Part shown: piece by piece, positions 1 to 8,289 of the stretch
How positions within the stretch are numbered: position 1 is the stretch's first letter
Layout of the letters: each line of letters starts with the position of its first letter
NCBI RefSeq assembly: GCF_040564635.1
Contig: NZ_CP159837.1
Coordinates: forward strand, 685,001-749,000
Origin: Planktothricoides raciborskii GIHE-MW2
Lineage (GTDB): Bacteria; Cyanobacteriota; Cyanobacteriia; Cyanobacteriales; Laspinemataceae
DNA length: 64,000 nt
Direction of reading: 5' to 3'
Translations under genes and position numbers: made by a program
Notes under the pieces: generated by a model
What the model saw: only the letters and a program-made list of their open reading frames with translations
Databases searched by the model: none
Told to the model about the DNA's origin: nothing

Positions 1-42
1 CCTGGACCAAAACCAGGTGCCTTACCACTTGGCGACGCCCCA
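1..42 (-). tRNA. tRNA-Gln (TTG), 5' half, cut by window edge
   Basis: Read on the minus strand this begins TGGGGCGTCGCCAAGTGG, a typical tRNA-Gln acceptor and D-arm, and runs into an anticodon arm with stem CCTGG/CCAGG and seven-base loop TTTTGGT, giving anticodon TTG. The variable, T and 3' acceptor parts lie outside the window. Confidence 0.9.
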
Positions 43-463
43 TTGACTTAGCCTTAGTAATAATAACATCGATCTATGGGAATTTGTCAACCCTTTTGGC
101 AAAAATTTTTTTAAATCCATCCCCTGCCTAGGATTCAGGGTAAATCTGCTCCTCTGGATCCAGGGTTTAGATGTACCAGATCCGGGGGCGGCAACGGCAA
201 AACCCTGTACCAGGAAAACCAGCCACACTGGTCGCCCACGGAACTTAAGCAAAATTAAGCAATTTTTTATAATTGGCAGATTCTATTACCGTCAATCAAA
301 AGGATAGACTAATTTTCTAATATTCATCCCCCTGGCAAAAATCGGTGAATTGGTTAATTTTATTAAGCAATTCACCGATTTTTGCCAGGGGGATAACCAC
401 CGCACAGTTAATTTTTTATAATATAATAAAGTTAAAGACCGTTTACAGTTTAAAAACTCGGCC
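43..463. other. intergenic region with large hairpin
   Basis: No convincing gene lies between the tRNA and the permease gene; short open frames here lack family features and one reads through the hairpin. The stretch holds the 27-bp inverted repeat at 326-394 and AT-rich sequence just before the permease start, which probably includes its promoter. Confidence 0.6.
326..394. repeat. perfect 27-bp inverted repeat, 15-nt loop
   Basis: The left arm (326-352, starting ATCCCCCTGGC) is the exact reverse complement of the right arm (368-394); positions 353-367 form an AT-rich loop. It is too long and too exact for an ordinary intrinsic terminator and is not followed by a T tract on either strand. 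It could be a MITE-like element or a structured leader of the downstream permease gene. Confidence 0.9.
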
Positions 464-1645
464 ATGCCCTCAATTGCCCGGAAAAACCTGTTTGAAGACC
501 TGCCGCGCTTCCTCGTTGCTCAAGCGGGCATCATGTTTGCTGTTAGCTTAATTACCATTCAAACCGGAATCTTGCAAGGAGTGATTCGCTCGATCTCCCT
601 CTTGATTGACTATTCAAAAGCCGATATCTGGGTCGGTTCCCAAAACACTGCCTCTTTAGAATTGACCTTGCAAATTCCATACAAACGCTTTATCCAAGCC
701 CAAGAAGTTGAAGGAGTCGAGTTAGCAGAACCCGTAATTTTCAACGGGGGAAGTTGGCGATCTTTTTCCGGGCAAATCAATCATGTCCGAGTGATTGGCT
801 TTAATCCTGATAGCCAACTCTTTGTACCTGGTGAAATTAGCAGAGGAAATCTGAGTTCCCTCAAAGAACCTTATACCTTCTTTATTGATGAAAAAAACAA
901 GGATTCCCTGAATGTTGAATGGATTGGCGATCGGGTAGAAATGGGAATTTTTCAAGCCAAACTGGTGGGCTTGACCAGAAACACCCAATCAACCATCTCC
1001 AGTCCCTTTGTGTTCACCTCCTTAGAGAATGCCTCAGCGATCGTCACTTCGCCAATGACCGAAGAACCATCCAAATTATTGGCACCGAATCCAGAATCCT
1101 TAGAAACCGACGATCTGATTACTTATGTCTTAATTCGAGCCAAACCCGGTCAAGACTTGGAAGCACTCAAGCAAAGACTAGAAAAAGCTTTACCATACAG
1201 TCGAGCATTTACCAAAGCAGAATTTTCCGAAATGACTCGCACCTACTGGCAAAAGCGCACCGGCATCGGCTTTGTCTTGGGACTGGGGGCCTGCGTTGGT
1301 GTAGTGGTGGGCATCGTGGTGGTGGGACAAATCCTTTATTCTTCCGTATCTGACCACCTCAAAGAATTTGGCACTCTCAAAGCAATGGGTGCGTCTAACT
1401 ACTTGATCTATAGCGTCATTATTGAACAATCCCTGTGGATGGCGGTGCTGGGTTATATTCCCGGTATGGCCCTTTGTTTTGGGGTCAAAGCTTGGGCATT
1501 CGCCGCCCAAGGACTGGTGATTTTAATTACCCCGACCACCGCTGCAAGTGTTTTTGGCATCACCGTGTTGATGTGCGTTGGTTCCGCTTTGTTTGCCATT
1601 CAAAAAGTCAATCGTGTGGATCCGGCAATTGTGTTTAAAGCTTAA
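464..1645 (+). CDS. DevC-like ABC transporter permease (FtsX family)
   Basis: Encodes a 393-residue inner-membrane permease of the MacB/FtsX type. An N-terminal membrane segment (around residues 18-40) precedes a long periplasmic domain (about 45-265), and three hydrophobic segments close the protein (about 270-385), the usual four-helix FtsX plan. The motif DHLKEFGTLKAMGAS in the cytosolic loop is characteristic of DevC. In heterocystous cyanobacteria DevBCA exports envelope glycolipids; here the ATPase gene follows at 1866-2639 on the same strand, but no membrane-fusion (DevB/HlyD) gene is visible next to them. Substrate unknown. The ATG at 464 comes just before the conserved RKNLFEDLPRF start. 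Confidence 0.88.
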   Translation: MPSIARKNLFEDLPRFLVAQAGIMFAVSLITIQTGILQGVIRSISLLIDYSKADIWVGSQNTASLELTLQIPYKRFIQAQEVEGVELAEPVIFNGGSWRSFSGQINHVRVIGFNPDSQLFVPGEISRGNLSSLKEPYTFFIDEKNKDSLNVEWIGDRVEMGIFQAKLVGLTRNTQSTISSPFVFTSLENASAIVTSPMTEEPSKLLAPNPESLETDDLITYVLIRAKPGQDLEALKQRLEKALPYSRAFTKAEFSEMTRTYWQKRTGIGFVLGLGACVGVVVGIVVVGQILYSSVSDHLKEFGTLKAMGASNYLIYSVIIEQSLWMAVLGYIPGMALCFGVKAWAFAAQGLVILITPTTAASVFGITVLMCVGSALFAIQKVNRVDPAIVFKA

Positions 1646-1865
1646 CCAGCAATGATTTTGGTGACAAATCTCACGGATCAAGTATTTTCTCTGATGAAAA
1701 ATGTTCATAGTGATAAACACCTTTCTTGATCGAAAGCTACAAGAAAGCGAACCGCCCAAAGCATTATCATATTGGTAATTGGCATTGGCACAAGATTATC
1801 CGTTCACTTTGGTGCTTCCTCACACCACTGGCCGTACTACCTTTACAACTAAAAATAAATTCGGC

Positions 1866-2639
1866 ATGATTGCTTCTTCTATTACCATTGATCAGTCTTA
1901 TCGCAATATACTCATTCCAGTGGCTGAAGCTACCAAGGAAATGGCAACTGCGAAAACAGTTGCCCTGAAAGCCCGGGGTGTCAAAATGGTGTACGAATCT
2001 GGTTTAGGCTACTATGAAGCCCTTAAGGGAGTAGACCTGGATGTGCATCATGGTGATATTGAGCTATTAATGGGTCCTTCTGGTTCAGGGAAAACCACCC
2101 TACTCTCAATTTTGGCAGGCTTGTTGACTCCCTCAGTGGGACAAGTCACTATCCTCGGACAAGATATTACCCGAATGTCTCGGGCGAAACTTTCTAAGTT
2201 TCGCCGGGACAACATTGGTTTTATTTTTCAGGGGTTTAACTTATTTCCCGCCCTTACTGCGGCTGAGAATGTGGAAATGGCATTAAAGGTGAAAGGAATT
2301 CGTGGGCGCCCAGCCCGATCGCAAGCGGAAAACTTACTGGAACAAGTCGGGTTAGCGGATAAAGCCAAACTCCGCCCCAGGGATCTCTCTGGGGGACAAA
2401 AACAACGGGTGGCGATCGCCCGTGCTCTAGCGGGACATCCTCAAATAATTATGGCCGATGAACCCACCGCTGCCCTCGACTCCCACAGTGGTCATGCCGT
2501 CATTGAACTTTTGCGTAAACTCGCCAAAGAAGAAGGTTGCACAGTGCTGATGGTGACTCACGACCCTCGGATCCTTGATGTGGCCGATCGCATTCTCTAT
2601 CTGGAAGATGGCATCTTAACCCCCCAAAGTCCTCGATAG
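1866..2639 (+). CDS. DevA-like ABC transporter ATP-binding protein
   Basis: ATPase partner of the upstream permease. It has Walker A (MGPSGSGKTTLLS), Q-loop (FIFQGFNLFPALT), signature LSGGQKQRVAIARAL, Walker B IIMADEPTAALD and the switch His (MVTHDPR), as in the MacB/LolD/DevA subgroup. Start is uncertain: the open frame extends to a TTG at 1779; ATG 1866 gives 257 residues and ATG 1941 gives 232 residues, close to the family length. The 220-bp gap after the permease suggests either a loose operon or its own promoter. Substrate is not predictable from sequence. Confidence 0.88.
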   Translation: MIASSITIDQSYRNILIPVAEATKEMATAKTVALKARGVKMVYESGLGYYEALKGVDLDVHHGDIELLMGPSGSGKTTLLSILAGLLTPSVGQVTILGQDITRMSRAKLSKFRRDNIGFIFQGFNLFPALTAAENVEMALKVKGIRGRPARSQAENLLEQVGLADKAKLRPRDLSGGQKQRVAIARALAGHPQIIMADEPTAALDSHSGHAVIELLRKLAKEEGCTVLMVTHDPRILDVADRILYLEDGILTPQSPR

Positions 2640-2649
2640 TCTGACAAAA

Positions 2650-2694
2650 AAACCCGGTTTCTCAAATCTCTAACCCTGACAAGAAACCGGGTTT
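2650..2694 (+). terminator. terminator-like inverted repeat built from AGAAACCSGGTTTCT
   Basis: Arms AAACCCGGTTTCT (2650-2662) and AGAAACCGGGTTT (2682-2694) are complementary and follow the ATPase stop codon by 10 bp. The arms belong to a palindromic 15-mer family that recurs at 3484-3498, 53277-53291 and 53346-53360. No strong T tract follows, so it may act as a processing or stability hairpin. Confidence 0.55.
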
Positions 2695-3143
2695 CTTGTT
2701 CTGGTTAGGTGAACATAATTAATTGCACTTTTCTTTCCCCGCCGTAAATCCTTGGATTCCCGCATATAGGAAGGATGCATAGGAGAGAGATTCGTAGGAG
2801 AGAGAAGAGAGAATATCTTTACTATGCATCTCTTTACTCTTTCCTCTTTTCTTATAATGGGGTCTGTGGTGAATTTATTTCTGCCCGTAAACTTATATTG
2901 GACTTAAACAAATTTAAAGCCCAAACAAAGCCCAAACTCCCTTTATAAGCTGCGAATACGTCTCAATTTTGGTGCTGCCAATTGACAAATCGACATGATA
3001 TCGGTCTTCAAATAAAAAAAGCTTCTTGAAAGTCACGAACGCCGAAATATTTATGAAATTAAAATACATCTTATGTCAAGATATAATTTAGCATTTAAAT
3101 CACCACAAAGTTACTATAATATTTTGAAAAATAGTCAATTAAC
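2695..3143. other. intergenic, no gene seen
   Basis: AT-rich spacer with short imperfect direct repeats (GGAGAGAGA-type, about 2777-2810). I see no conserved coding or RNA signature. Confidence 0.5.
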
Positions 3144-3382
3144 TTAGCAAAAAGCTAATCTACAAAATTCCCTAGTTTTCACTTCTTGGGCAAATAGCTG
3201 CTGGGCTTTGGCTAGAACCCCAGGGAAAGCGGCTTTTACCTGGAGATGCTTCACCACCCATTGGGGGTGGTTTGGTCGTTGGGTATCCGCAGCGAGATAG
3301 GTTTGACCAAAGCCGCCTTTGCCCAATGGTTGTAAGATTTGATAGCGTCCTTTAAGGAGTTGGCCCTGGATTTGATTGCTTC
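3144..3382 (-). pseudogene. 5' fragment of a Ser/Thr protein kinase gene
   Basis: The translation contains QLLKGRYQILQPLGKGGFG followed by QTYLAADTQRPNHPQWVVKHL, the glycine-rich loop and ATP-binding Lys region that open cyanobacterial serine/threonine kinases. The reading frame continues upstream of the first possible start (TTG at 3326) without an ATG, and similarity stops after FAQEVKT, about 70 residues into the kinase fold. No HRD or DFG motif follows. It is therefore a decayed N-terminal fragment, not a working kinase. Confidence 0.75.
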
Positions 3383-3604
3383 TGTGGTGGAATATATTTC
3401 AATTTTAGATAAGAGAACCGGGAATTAGACTCAGAAACCGAGCTTCTTTTCCCCATTTTGGCTTTGAAGCAAAAATTGGAGGCAGAAACCCGGTTTCTTA
3501 AAGACGGGCTAAAAATGGCTAAAAATGCTAAAAAAACAGATCCAAGGGCGCCGAGTGCGGTAGTCTAGATCGAGTGACTTTATTTAAAATTTGGCGATAT
3601 TTTA

Positions 3605-4573
3605 ATGACTTCTACCGTGGTAAACCCCTCTCATACCGTGCGTCTTGGTTCCCGAAAAAGCCAACTGGCTTTGGTGCAAACTGAGTGGGTGCAAGCAGAA
3701 CTACAAAAACATTACCCCAACAGCACATTTGAAATCCACAAGATGAGTACCCAAGGGGACAAGATTTTAGATGTGCCTTTGGCCAAAATTGGGGATAAGG
3801 GTCTGTTCACCAAAGAATTGGAAGTGGGGATGCTGAACAAGGAGACGGACTTAGCGGTTCATTCCTTGAAAGACCTGCCCACCAATTTGCCCGAAGGATT
3901 GGTGCTCGGCTGTATTACGGAAAGAGAAAATCCAGCGGATGCCTTGGTTCTGCACCAAAACTATAAAGATAAGCAACTGGATACTTTGCCCCCTGGGGCG
4001 GTGGTGGGTACTTCATCTCTGCGTCGTTTGGCCCAGTTACGTCACCATTTTCCCCATCTAGAGTTTAAGGATATTCGGGGAAATCTGAATACTCGCTTGG
4101 CTAAGCTAGATGCGGGTGAGTATGATGCCTTGATTTTGGCGGTGGCGGGTTTACACCGTTTGGGAATGGGCGATCGCATCGATCAAGTGATTCCCCCAGA
4201 AATCAGTCTGCACGCAGTAGGTCAAGGAGCTTTGGGAATTGAATGTCGCGATGGGGATACGGAAATTCTCGAAATTATTAAAGTGTTGGAACATGAACCT
4301 ACCAAGTATCGCTGTTTGGCGGAACGCGCTTTTCTGCGGACTCTGGAAGGGGGATGTCAAGTTCCCATTGGCGTGAATACGGTCATTGAAGGCGATCAAC
4401 TAACTTTAACTGGGATGGTTGCCAGTTTAGATGGCAAACGTTTAGTTAAAGATACAGTGGTTGGGGCGGCGACTGAAGCGGAACAACTGGGAATTGAATT
4501 GGCTGAAGAGTTAAAAAATCAAGGCGCCCAAGATATTTTAAACGAGATTTTTGCTCAAATTCAGCGTAGTTAA
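3605..4573 (+). CDS. hemC: hydroxymethylbilane synthase (porphobilinogen deaminase)
   Basis: Condenses four porphobilinogen molecules into hydroxymethylbilane on the path to heme and chlorophyll; cytosolic. The 322-residue protein has the N-terminal [14 protein letters not shown] substrate-binding segment, the DLPTNLPEG loop, [25 protein letters not shown], and the cofactor-anchoring Cys at about residue 251 in [10 protein letters not shown]. Length matches the family. It stands alone, followed by a strong hairpin at 4595-4631. The heme-linked gene hemW lies 2.2 kb downstream but is not co-transcribed with it. Confidence 0.97.
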   Translation: MTSTVVNPSHTVRLGSRKSQLALVQTEWVQAELQKHYPNSTFEIHKMSTQGDKILDVPLAKIGDKGLFTKELEVGMLNKETDLAVHSLKDLPTNLPEGLVLGCITERENPADALVLHQNYKDKQLDTLPPGAVVGTSSLRRLAQLRHHFPHLEFKDIRGNLNTRLAKLDAGEYDALILAVAGLHRLGMGDRIDQVIPPEISLHAVGQGALGIECRDGDTEILEIIKVLEHEPTKYRCLAERAFLRTLEGGCQVPIGVNTVIEGDQLTLTGMVASLDGKRLVKDTVVGAATEAEQLGIELAEELKNQGAQDILNEIFAQIQRS

Positions 4574-4594
4574 AGCAGGCACAAGAGCCTATCA

Positions 4595-4631
4595 ATTGAT
4601 AGTTGATAATTGATAATTATCAACTATCAAT
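4595..4631. terminator. hairpin after hemC (17-bp arms, 3-nt loop)
   Basis: Perfect arms 4595-4611 and 4615-4631 around GAT, 22 bp after the hemC stop, followed by an A-rich rather than T-rich tail. AT-rich and probably a transcript-end stabiliser; the arms consist of ATTGATAGTTGATAA-type repeats. The 4574-4917 spacer also has a small ACCCCG/CGGGGT hairpin near 4654-4668 and presumably the psb28-2 promoter; no gene is seen in it. Confidence 0.55.
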
Positions 4632-4917
4632 TATCAATAAAAACATAACTGCTACCCCGGATCGGGGTGATTTGACAGAGGTTAATTAACGGCAAAAGTG
4701 TAATTTCGCAGTAAGATAGTTATATAGGAGTTACGCAGTAGAAGCCTATAACCTTTGTGTGATTCGCCAACTCCATCAAACCGCCGATCCAGAAAACATT
4801 CAGAAAATAGGCAGAATCTCTACAAACTCAATATAGAGTCCAATAGACTCCAATCTGGCAACTGGGTAATTTCTAGTAATTTCTATAGTTGTTACAAAAA
4901 GTTTATAGGAGCCCATT

Positions 4918-5271
4918 ATGCCTGTATCCGTGCAATTTATAGATGGGATCAACGAAGAAGTGAGTGGAATTAGCCTACGCCGTCGGCGAGACAGTGGCAC
5001 CAACTTGGTTGTTTTATTGTTTGAGGACTTAGAGGCATTAAAAGGAGGACGGAGTTTTACTAATAAAATTGATACCTTGTCTTTACGGGATCAAGAAGGG
5101 GAAATTAAAGTTATCCCCAGTGGCATGAAGTTCTTTTTTGCCGATGACGAGCATGATTTAGCCAAAGCCGAATGTTCTTTTGAACTGAGGACACAAGCGG
5201 AATTGGAGCGAGTGATGCGATTTTTACATCGCTATGCTGATGCATATGGCTTTGAATTTCAGTCAAATTAA
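4918..5271 (+). CDS. psb28-2: Psb28-2, photosystem II assembly protein paralogue
   Basis: A 117-residue Psb28-family protein. The family binds the cytosolic face of CP47 in photosystem II assembly and repair intermediates. It shares the family plan with the second copy at 39084-39419: N-terminal beta strand VQFIDGINEEV, R-rich LRRRRDSG, EGEIKVIPSGMKFFF, and C-terminal ELERVMRFLHRYADAYG. It is the more divergent of the two, which fits the Psb28-2 branch known from Synechocystis. A TAGGAG ribosome-binding site precedes the ATG. It is monocistronic and ends in a hairpin-rich repeat. Confidence 0.88.
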   Translation: MPVSVQFIDGINEEVSGISLRRRRDSGTNLVVLLFEDLEALKGGRSFTNKIDTLSLRDQEGEIKVIPSGMKFFFADDEHDLAKAECSFELRTQAELERVMRFLHRYADAYGFEFQSN

Positions 5272-5333
5272 ACAACTGCCTCGATAAACAACTGCCTCGA
5301 TAAACAACTGCCTCGATAAACAACTGCCTCGAT
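5270..5333. repeat. four tandem 16-bp repeats (unit about AACAACTGCCTCGATA)
   Basis: Four copies run directly on from the psb28-2 stop codon. Each contains ACTGCCTCG, the left arm of the terminator hairpin that ends at 5368, so the array multiplies the left arm of one hairpin. Confidence 0.9.
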
Positions 5334-5368
5334 TTCTCCTCTCTGGTATGAGAGAGAACCGAGGCAGT
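5323..5368 (+). terminator. hairpin after psb28-2
   Basis: ACTGCCTCG (5323-5331) pairs with CGAGGCAGT (5360-5368), with further partial pairing between TCTCCTCTCT and AGAGAGA inside. No T tract follows, so termination efficiency is uncertain. It may serve both psb28-2 and the convergent gene at 5437-6519. Confidence 0.6.
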
Positions 5369-5436
5369 GTCGGTAAAGCGATCGCCAAGGATCGCCCTGA
5401 CAAATCATGCCTTCAAAATCAGTCATTGCCTACAAT

Positions 5437-6519
5437 TTATCCAGCAATCACTGAAGCATGGGGACGAGCAAAAATCATCCGACCGGCAGAAGTTTGTAAA
5501 GCTGATGTCACCACCACTCGCATCATCGCACCGATATGAGTTTCCGCTTCTTCCACCACCACCATCGTGCCATCTTCTAAATAGCCGACCCCTTGGGCAG
5601 CTTCTTTCCCTTCCTTGAGAATTTTTAACTCTAAAGTATCTCCAGGCAGATACACTGGACGCACCGCTTGAGTCAAGTCATTAATATTCAAGACCGGCAC
5701 CTTTTGTAAAGCGGCTACTTTGCTCAAGTTGTAGTCATTGGTTAACAAAATGGCATTAATTTCTTGAGCTAAACGCACCAACTTAGCATCCACCGTATGA
5801 ATATCTTCGTAGTCAGCAGGGTGAATCACAATGCGATCGGGGTAATTTTCCTGCATTTGATTCAGAATATCCAATCCTCTGCGGCCACGAACTCGTTTTT
5901 GATCGTTGGAGGCATCCGCGACTAACTGCAATTCTTGTAAAACAAATTGGGGAACGAGAATTTGCCCTTCCAGAAACCCAGTTTCCAGCAAAGATTCTAC
6001 CCGACCATCAATAATACAGCTTGTATCCAAAATTTTGGTTTGGGCGGGTTTCAAGGTGCCTTCGGCGACTAACATCATTTCGACGGAATTGGGATTAATC
6101 AGTCTTAAGAAAGCCCGACCGTGGCTGTCAGCGAGGGAAACCCCGGTAAAAGCAAAGAGGATACTGCCTAAAACGGCGGTCAGGGGTTTAATAAAGCCAA
6201 ATTCTCCGGGAATGGGCAGTAAAAACAGGGGGGCTAACATTAAGTTGGCCACCAGAAGTCCGATCACTAAACCGATCGCCCGCGTGATCAGCATATCAAT
6301 GGGCATATGGCGGACTTTGACTTCCAGCCGTCGGTAGTTAATTTGCATAAATAAACCGACGCCAAATCCAATTAAAGCGCCAAATCCAGCGGTTACAGAT
6401 CGCAACCCTTCCAGACTTGTCACTTGATTAGTAGCACTACTGGGCAGCATATCGATTCCGTAAAAACCGATGCCCACCCCTGTTAAGATGAATGAGATCA
6501 CGATAATTGCATCAAGCAT
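5437..6519 (-). CDS. PIN-TRAM domain membrane protein (YacL-like)
   Basis: A 360-residue protein with about four membrane segments in the first 130 residues, a PIN ribonuclease-like domain (about 160-285, acidic residues in KILDTSCIIDGR, DAKLVRLA and LTNDYNL) and a C-terminal TRAM domain (about 290-350, GVGYLEDGTMVVVEEA). This is the architecture of Bacillus YacL and its cyanobacterial orthologues. PIN domains usually cleave RNA and TRAM binds RNA, so a membrane-tethered RNA-processing role is likely, but the substrate is unknown. Divergent from hemW, with a 266-bp shared upstream region. Confidence 0.9.
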   Translation of the reverse strand: MLDAIIVISFILTGVGIGFYGIDMLPSSATNQVTSLEGLRSVTAGFGALIGFGVGLFMQINYRRLEVKVRHMPIDMLITRAIGLVIGLLVANLMLAPLFLLPIPGEFGFIKPLTAVLGSILFAFTGVSLADSHGRAFLRLINPNSVEMMLVAEGTLKPAQTKILDTSCIIDGRVESLLETGFLEGQILVPQFVLQELQLVADASNDQKRVRGRRGLDILNQMQENYPDRIVIHPADYEDIHTVDAKLVRLAQEINAILLTNDYNLSKVAALQKVPVLNINDLTQAVRPVYLPGDTLELKILKEGKEAAQGVGYLEDGTMVVVEEAETHIGAMMRVVVTSALQTSAGRMIFARPHASVIAG

Positions 6520-6785
6520 TGTTCCTAAATCCTTTTAGAGATCAATTTAACGGTTGACTGATTAACGGTTGACGGGCAATTCCTCCGCAAGTATTGCCCA
6601 GGAATTGAATCCGATTTTTGGGATAATTCTACAATTCCTCTATTATACTCTTAAGTTTTTCCAGATTCCTCAGCAGTGGATACTCATTAAAGTTACAAAA
6701 CTTACCAGAGATCGTGAATCAGGCCAATGGGTGATTCGTTAGCAGCGATCGCCTCTTAAAAAAACATCACCAAATTAGAAAAACC

Positions 6786-8024
6786 ATGAATTTCAATGAG
6801 AATGAGCAACCGAAATCCGTTTATATTCACATACCCTTTTGTCGTCGTCGCTGCTTTTATTGTGATTTTCCGATCTTTGTCATCGGCGATCGCCAACAAG
6901 GGGAGAATTCTAGCACGATCCAGAAATATATAGAAACGTTGATTCAAGAGATCGAGATGACTCCCGGTGGCGGTCAACCCTTGGAAACAGTTTTTTTTGG
7001 CGGGGGTACTCCTTCTCTGCTTTCAGTTCATCAGTTAAACCAAATTATGGAAATTCTCGATCGCCGGTTTGGTATCAGCGCCAGTCCAGAAATCTCCATC
7101 GAAATGGATCCAGGAACCTTTGACTTAGAAAAGTTGTATGGTTACGTCCAAGGGGGAATTAATCGCGTTAGTTTAGGCATCCAAGCATTTCAAGACGAAT
7201 TACTAAGTATGTGTGGGCGATCGCACAGTTCTAAAGACATTTTTACAGCCATCGACCTGCTGTACCAAGTAGGGGTTTCCGACTTCAGCATCGATCTGAT
7301 CTCTGGACTGCCCCATCAAACCCTAGATCAATGGCAAAACTCCCTAGAAACCGCCGTCATGCTGACACCTAGCCACATTTCTAGTTACGACTTAATCATC
7401 GAACCAGGGACGGCTTTTCATCGCTACTACAAGCCTGGAGTTCCTCCCTTTCCCGACGATCAAAGCACTGCGGATATGTACCGTCTAGCGGTGCAAATTT
7501 TAACCGATGCGGGTTATCAACACTATGAAGTCTCCAACTATGCCTTCCCCGGACATCAATGTCGGCATAATCGAGTTTATTGGGAAAACCTGCCTTACTA
7601 CGGTTTTGGCATGGGTGCCACCAGCTATGTCCAAGGACAAAGGTTTACCAGACCCCGGAAAATCGCTGAATATTACCAATGGGTCGAACAATCGATCGCC
7701 GCAGGGGGAAAAATTGATTGCCCAAAAACTCTGGAAAGCGAACGCTTGCTAGAAACTATCATGCTGGGATTGCGTTTAACTGATGGCATAAATTGTGCCA
7801 CCCTGGTCGAACGGTTTGGTGACAATGTACTTCAGCGAATTTGGCCAAGTTTACACCAATACCACCGTCAAGGATGGGTAGAAATCCTCACCTCTGAAGG
7901 AATACCGATCCCCTTATCCCCGGAATCCCCATTACCCCCAAGCAGTCGCATCCGACTCACGGATCCCGAAGGATTTTTATTCTCCAATACGATTTTGGCG
8001 ACCCTGTTTCAACAACTAGAATAA
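6786..8024 (+). CDS. hemW: HemW-like radical SAM heme chaperone
   Basis: A 412-residue radical SAM protein of the HemN/HemW family. The Fe-S cluster motif is C19-x3-C23-x2-C26 in PFCRRRCFYCDF; FFGGGTPSLL and MDPGTFD are SAM-binding elements; the C-terminal HemN domain is present (LGLRLTDGI). It has the CxxxCxxC arrangement of the family but lacks the N-terminal extension of true coproporphyrinogen dehydrogenase HemN, which favours HemW, a protein that binds heme and passes it to apo-proteins. Single gene; no terminator is obvious. Confidence 0.88.
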   Translation: MNFNENEQPKSVYIHIPFCRRRCFYCDFPIFVIGDRQQGENSSTIQKYIETLIQEIEMTPGGGQPLETVFFGGGTPSLLSVHQLNQIMEILDRRFGISASPEISIEMDPGTFDLEKLYGYVQGGINRVSLGIQAFQDELLSMCGRSHSSKDIFTAIDLLYQVGVSDFSIDLISGLPHQTLDQWQNSLETAVMLTPSHISSYDLIIEPGTAFHRYYKPGVPPFPDDQSTADMYRLAVQILTDAGYQHYEVSNYAFPGHQCRHNRVYWENLPYYGFGMGATSYVQGQRFTRPRKIAEYYQWVEQSIAAGGKIDCPKTLESERLLETIMLGLRLTDGINCATLVERFGDNVLQRIWPSLHQYHRQGWVEILTSEGIPIPLSPESPLPPSSRIRLTDPEGFLFSNTILATLFQQLE

Positions 8025-8289
8025 TCAGGGGCGATCGGCGTGACTCAACTTACAGAAAATAAATGATTTCGATCGCCATAAAACGGTGATTTCACCATTG
8101 GCGATCGAGGTGAAATTGACCCGCTGGCCTGCTTGTGTAAACTTTTCTTAAAGTTGACCCAAATTTAAGGGTTTTTTGTAAAGATTTGCGAATTACTGCA
8201 TCCACCCGACCGGACTCACCCGATCCATTGAATACAATAAAAGAAGTCACTAAAAGAAGTCACTTTTTGATTGTTAAGGAGGGGGGAAG

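Noticed and set aside
345-551. 68-residue frame starting in the 27-bp inverted repeat
   Set aside because: Out of frame with the permease gene that it overlaps, and it begins inside a palindrome.
4755-4973. 72-residue frame before psb28-2
   Set aside because: No ribosome-binding site, overlaps the psb28-2 start, and low-complexity Asn/Ser/Arg content.
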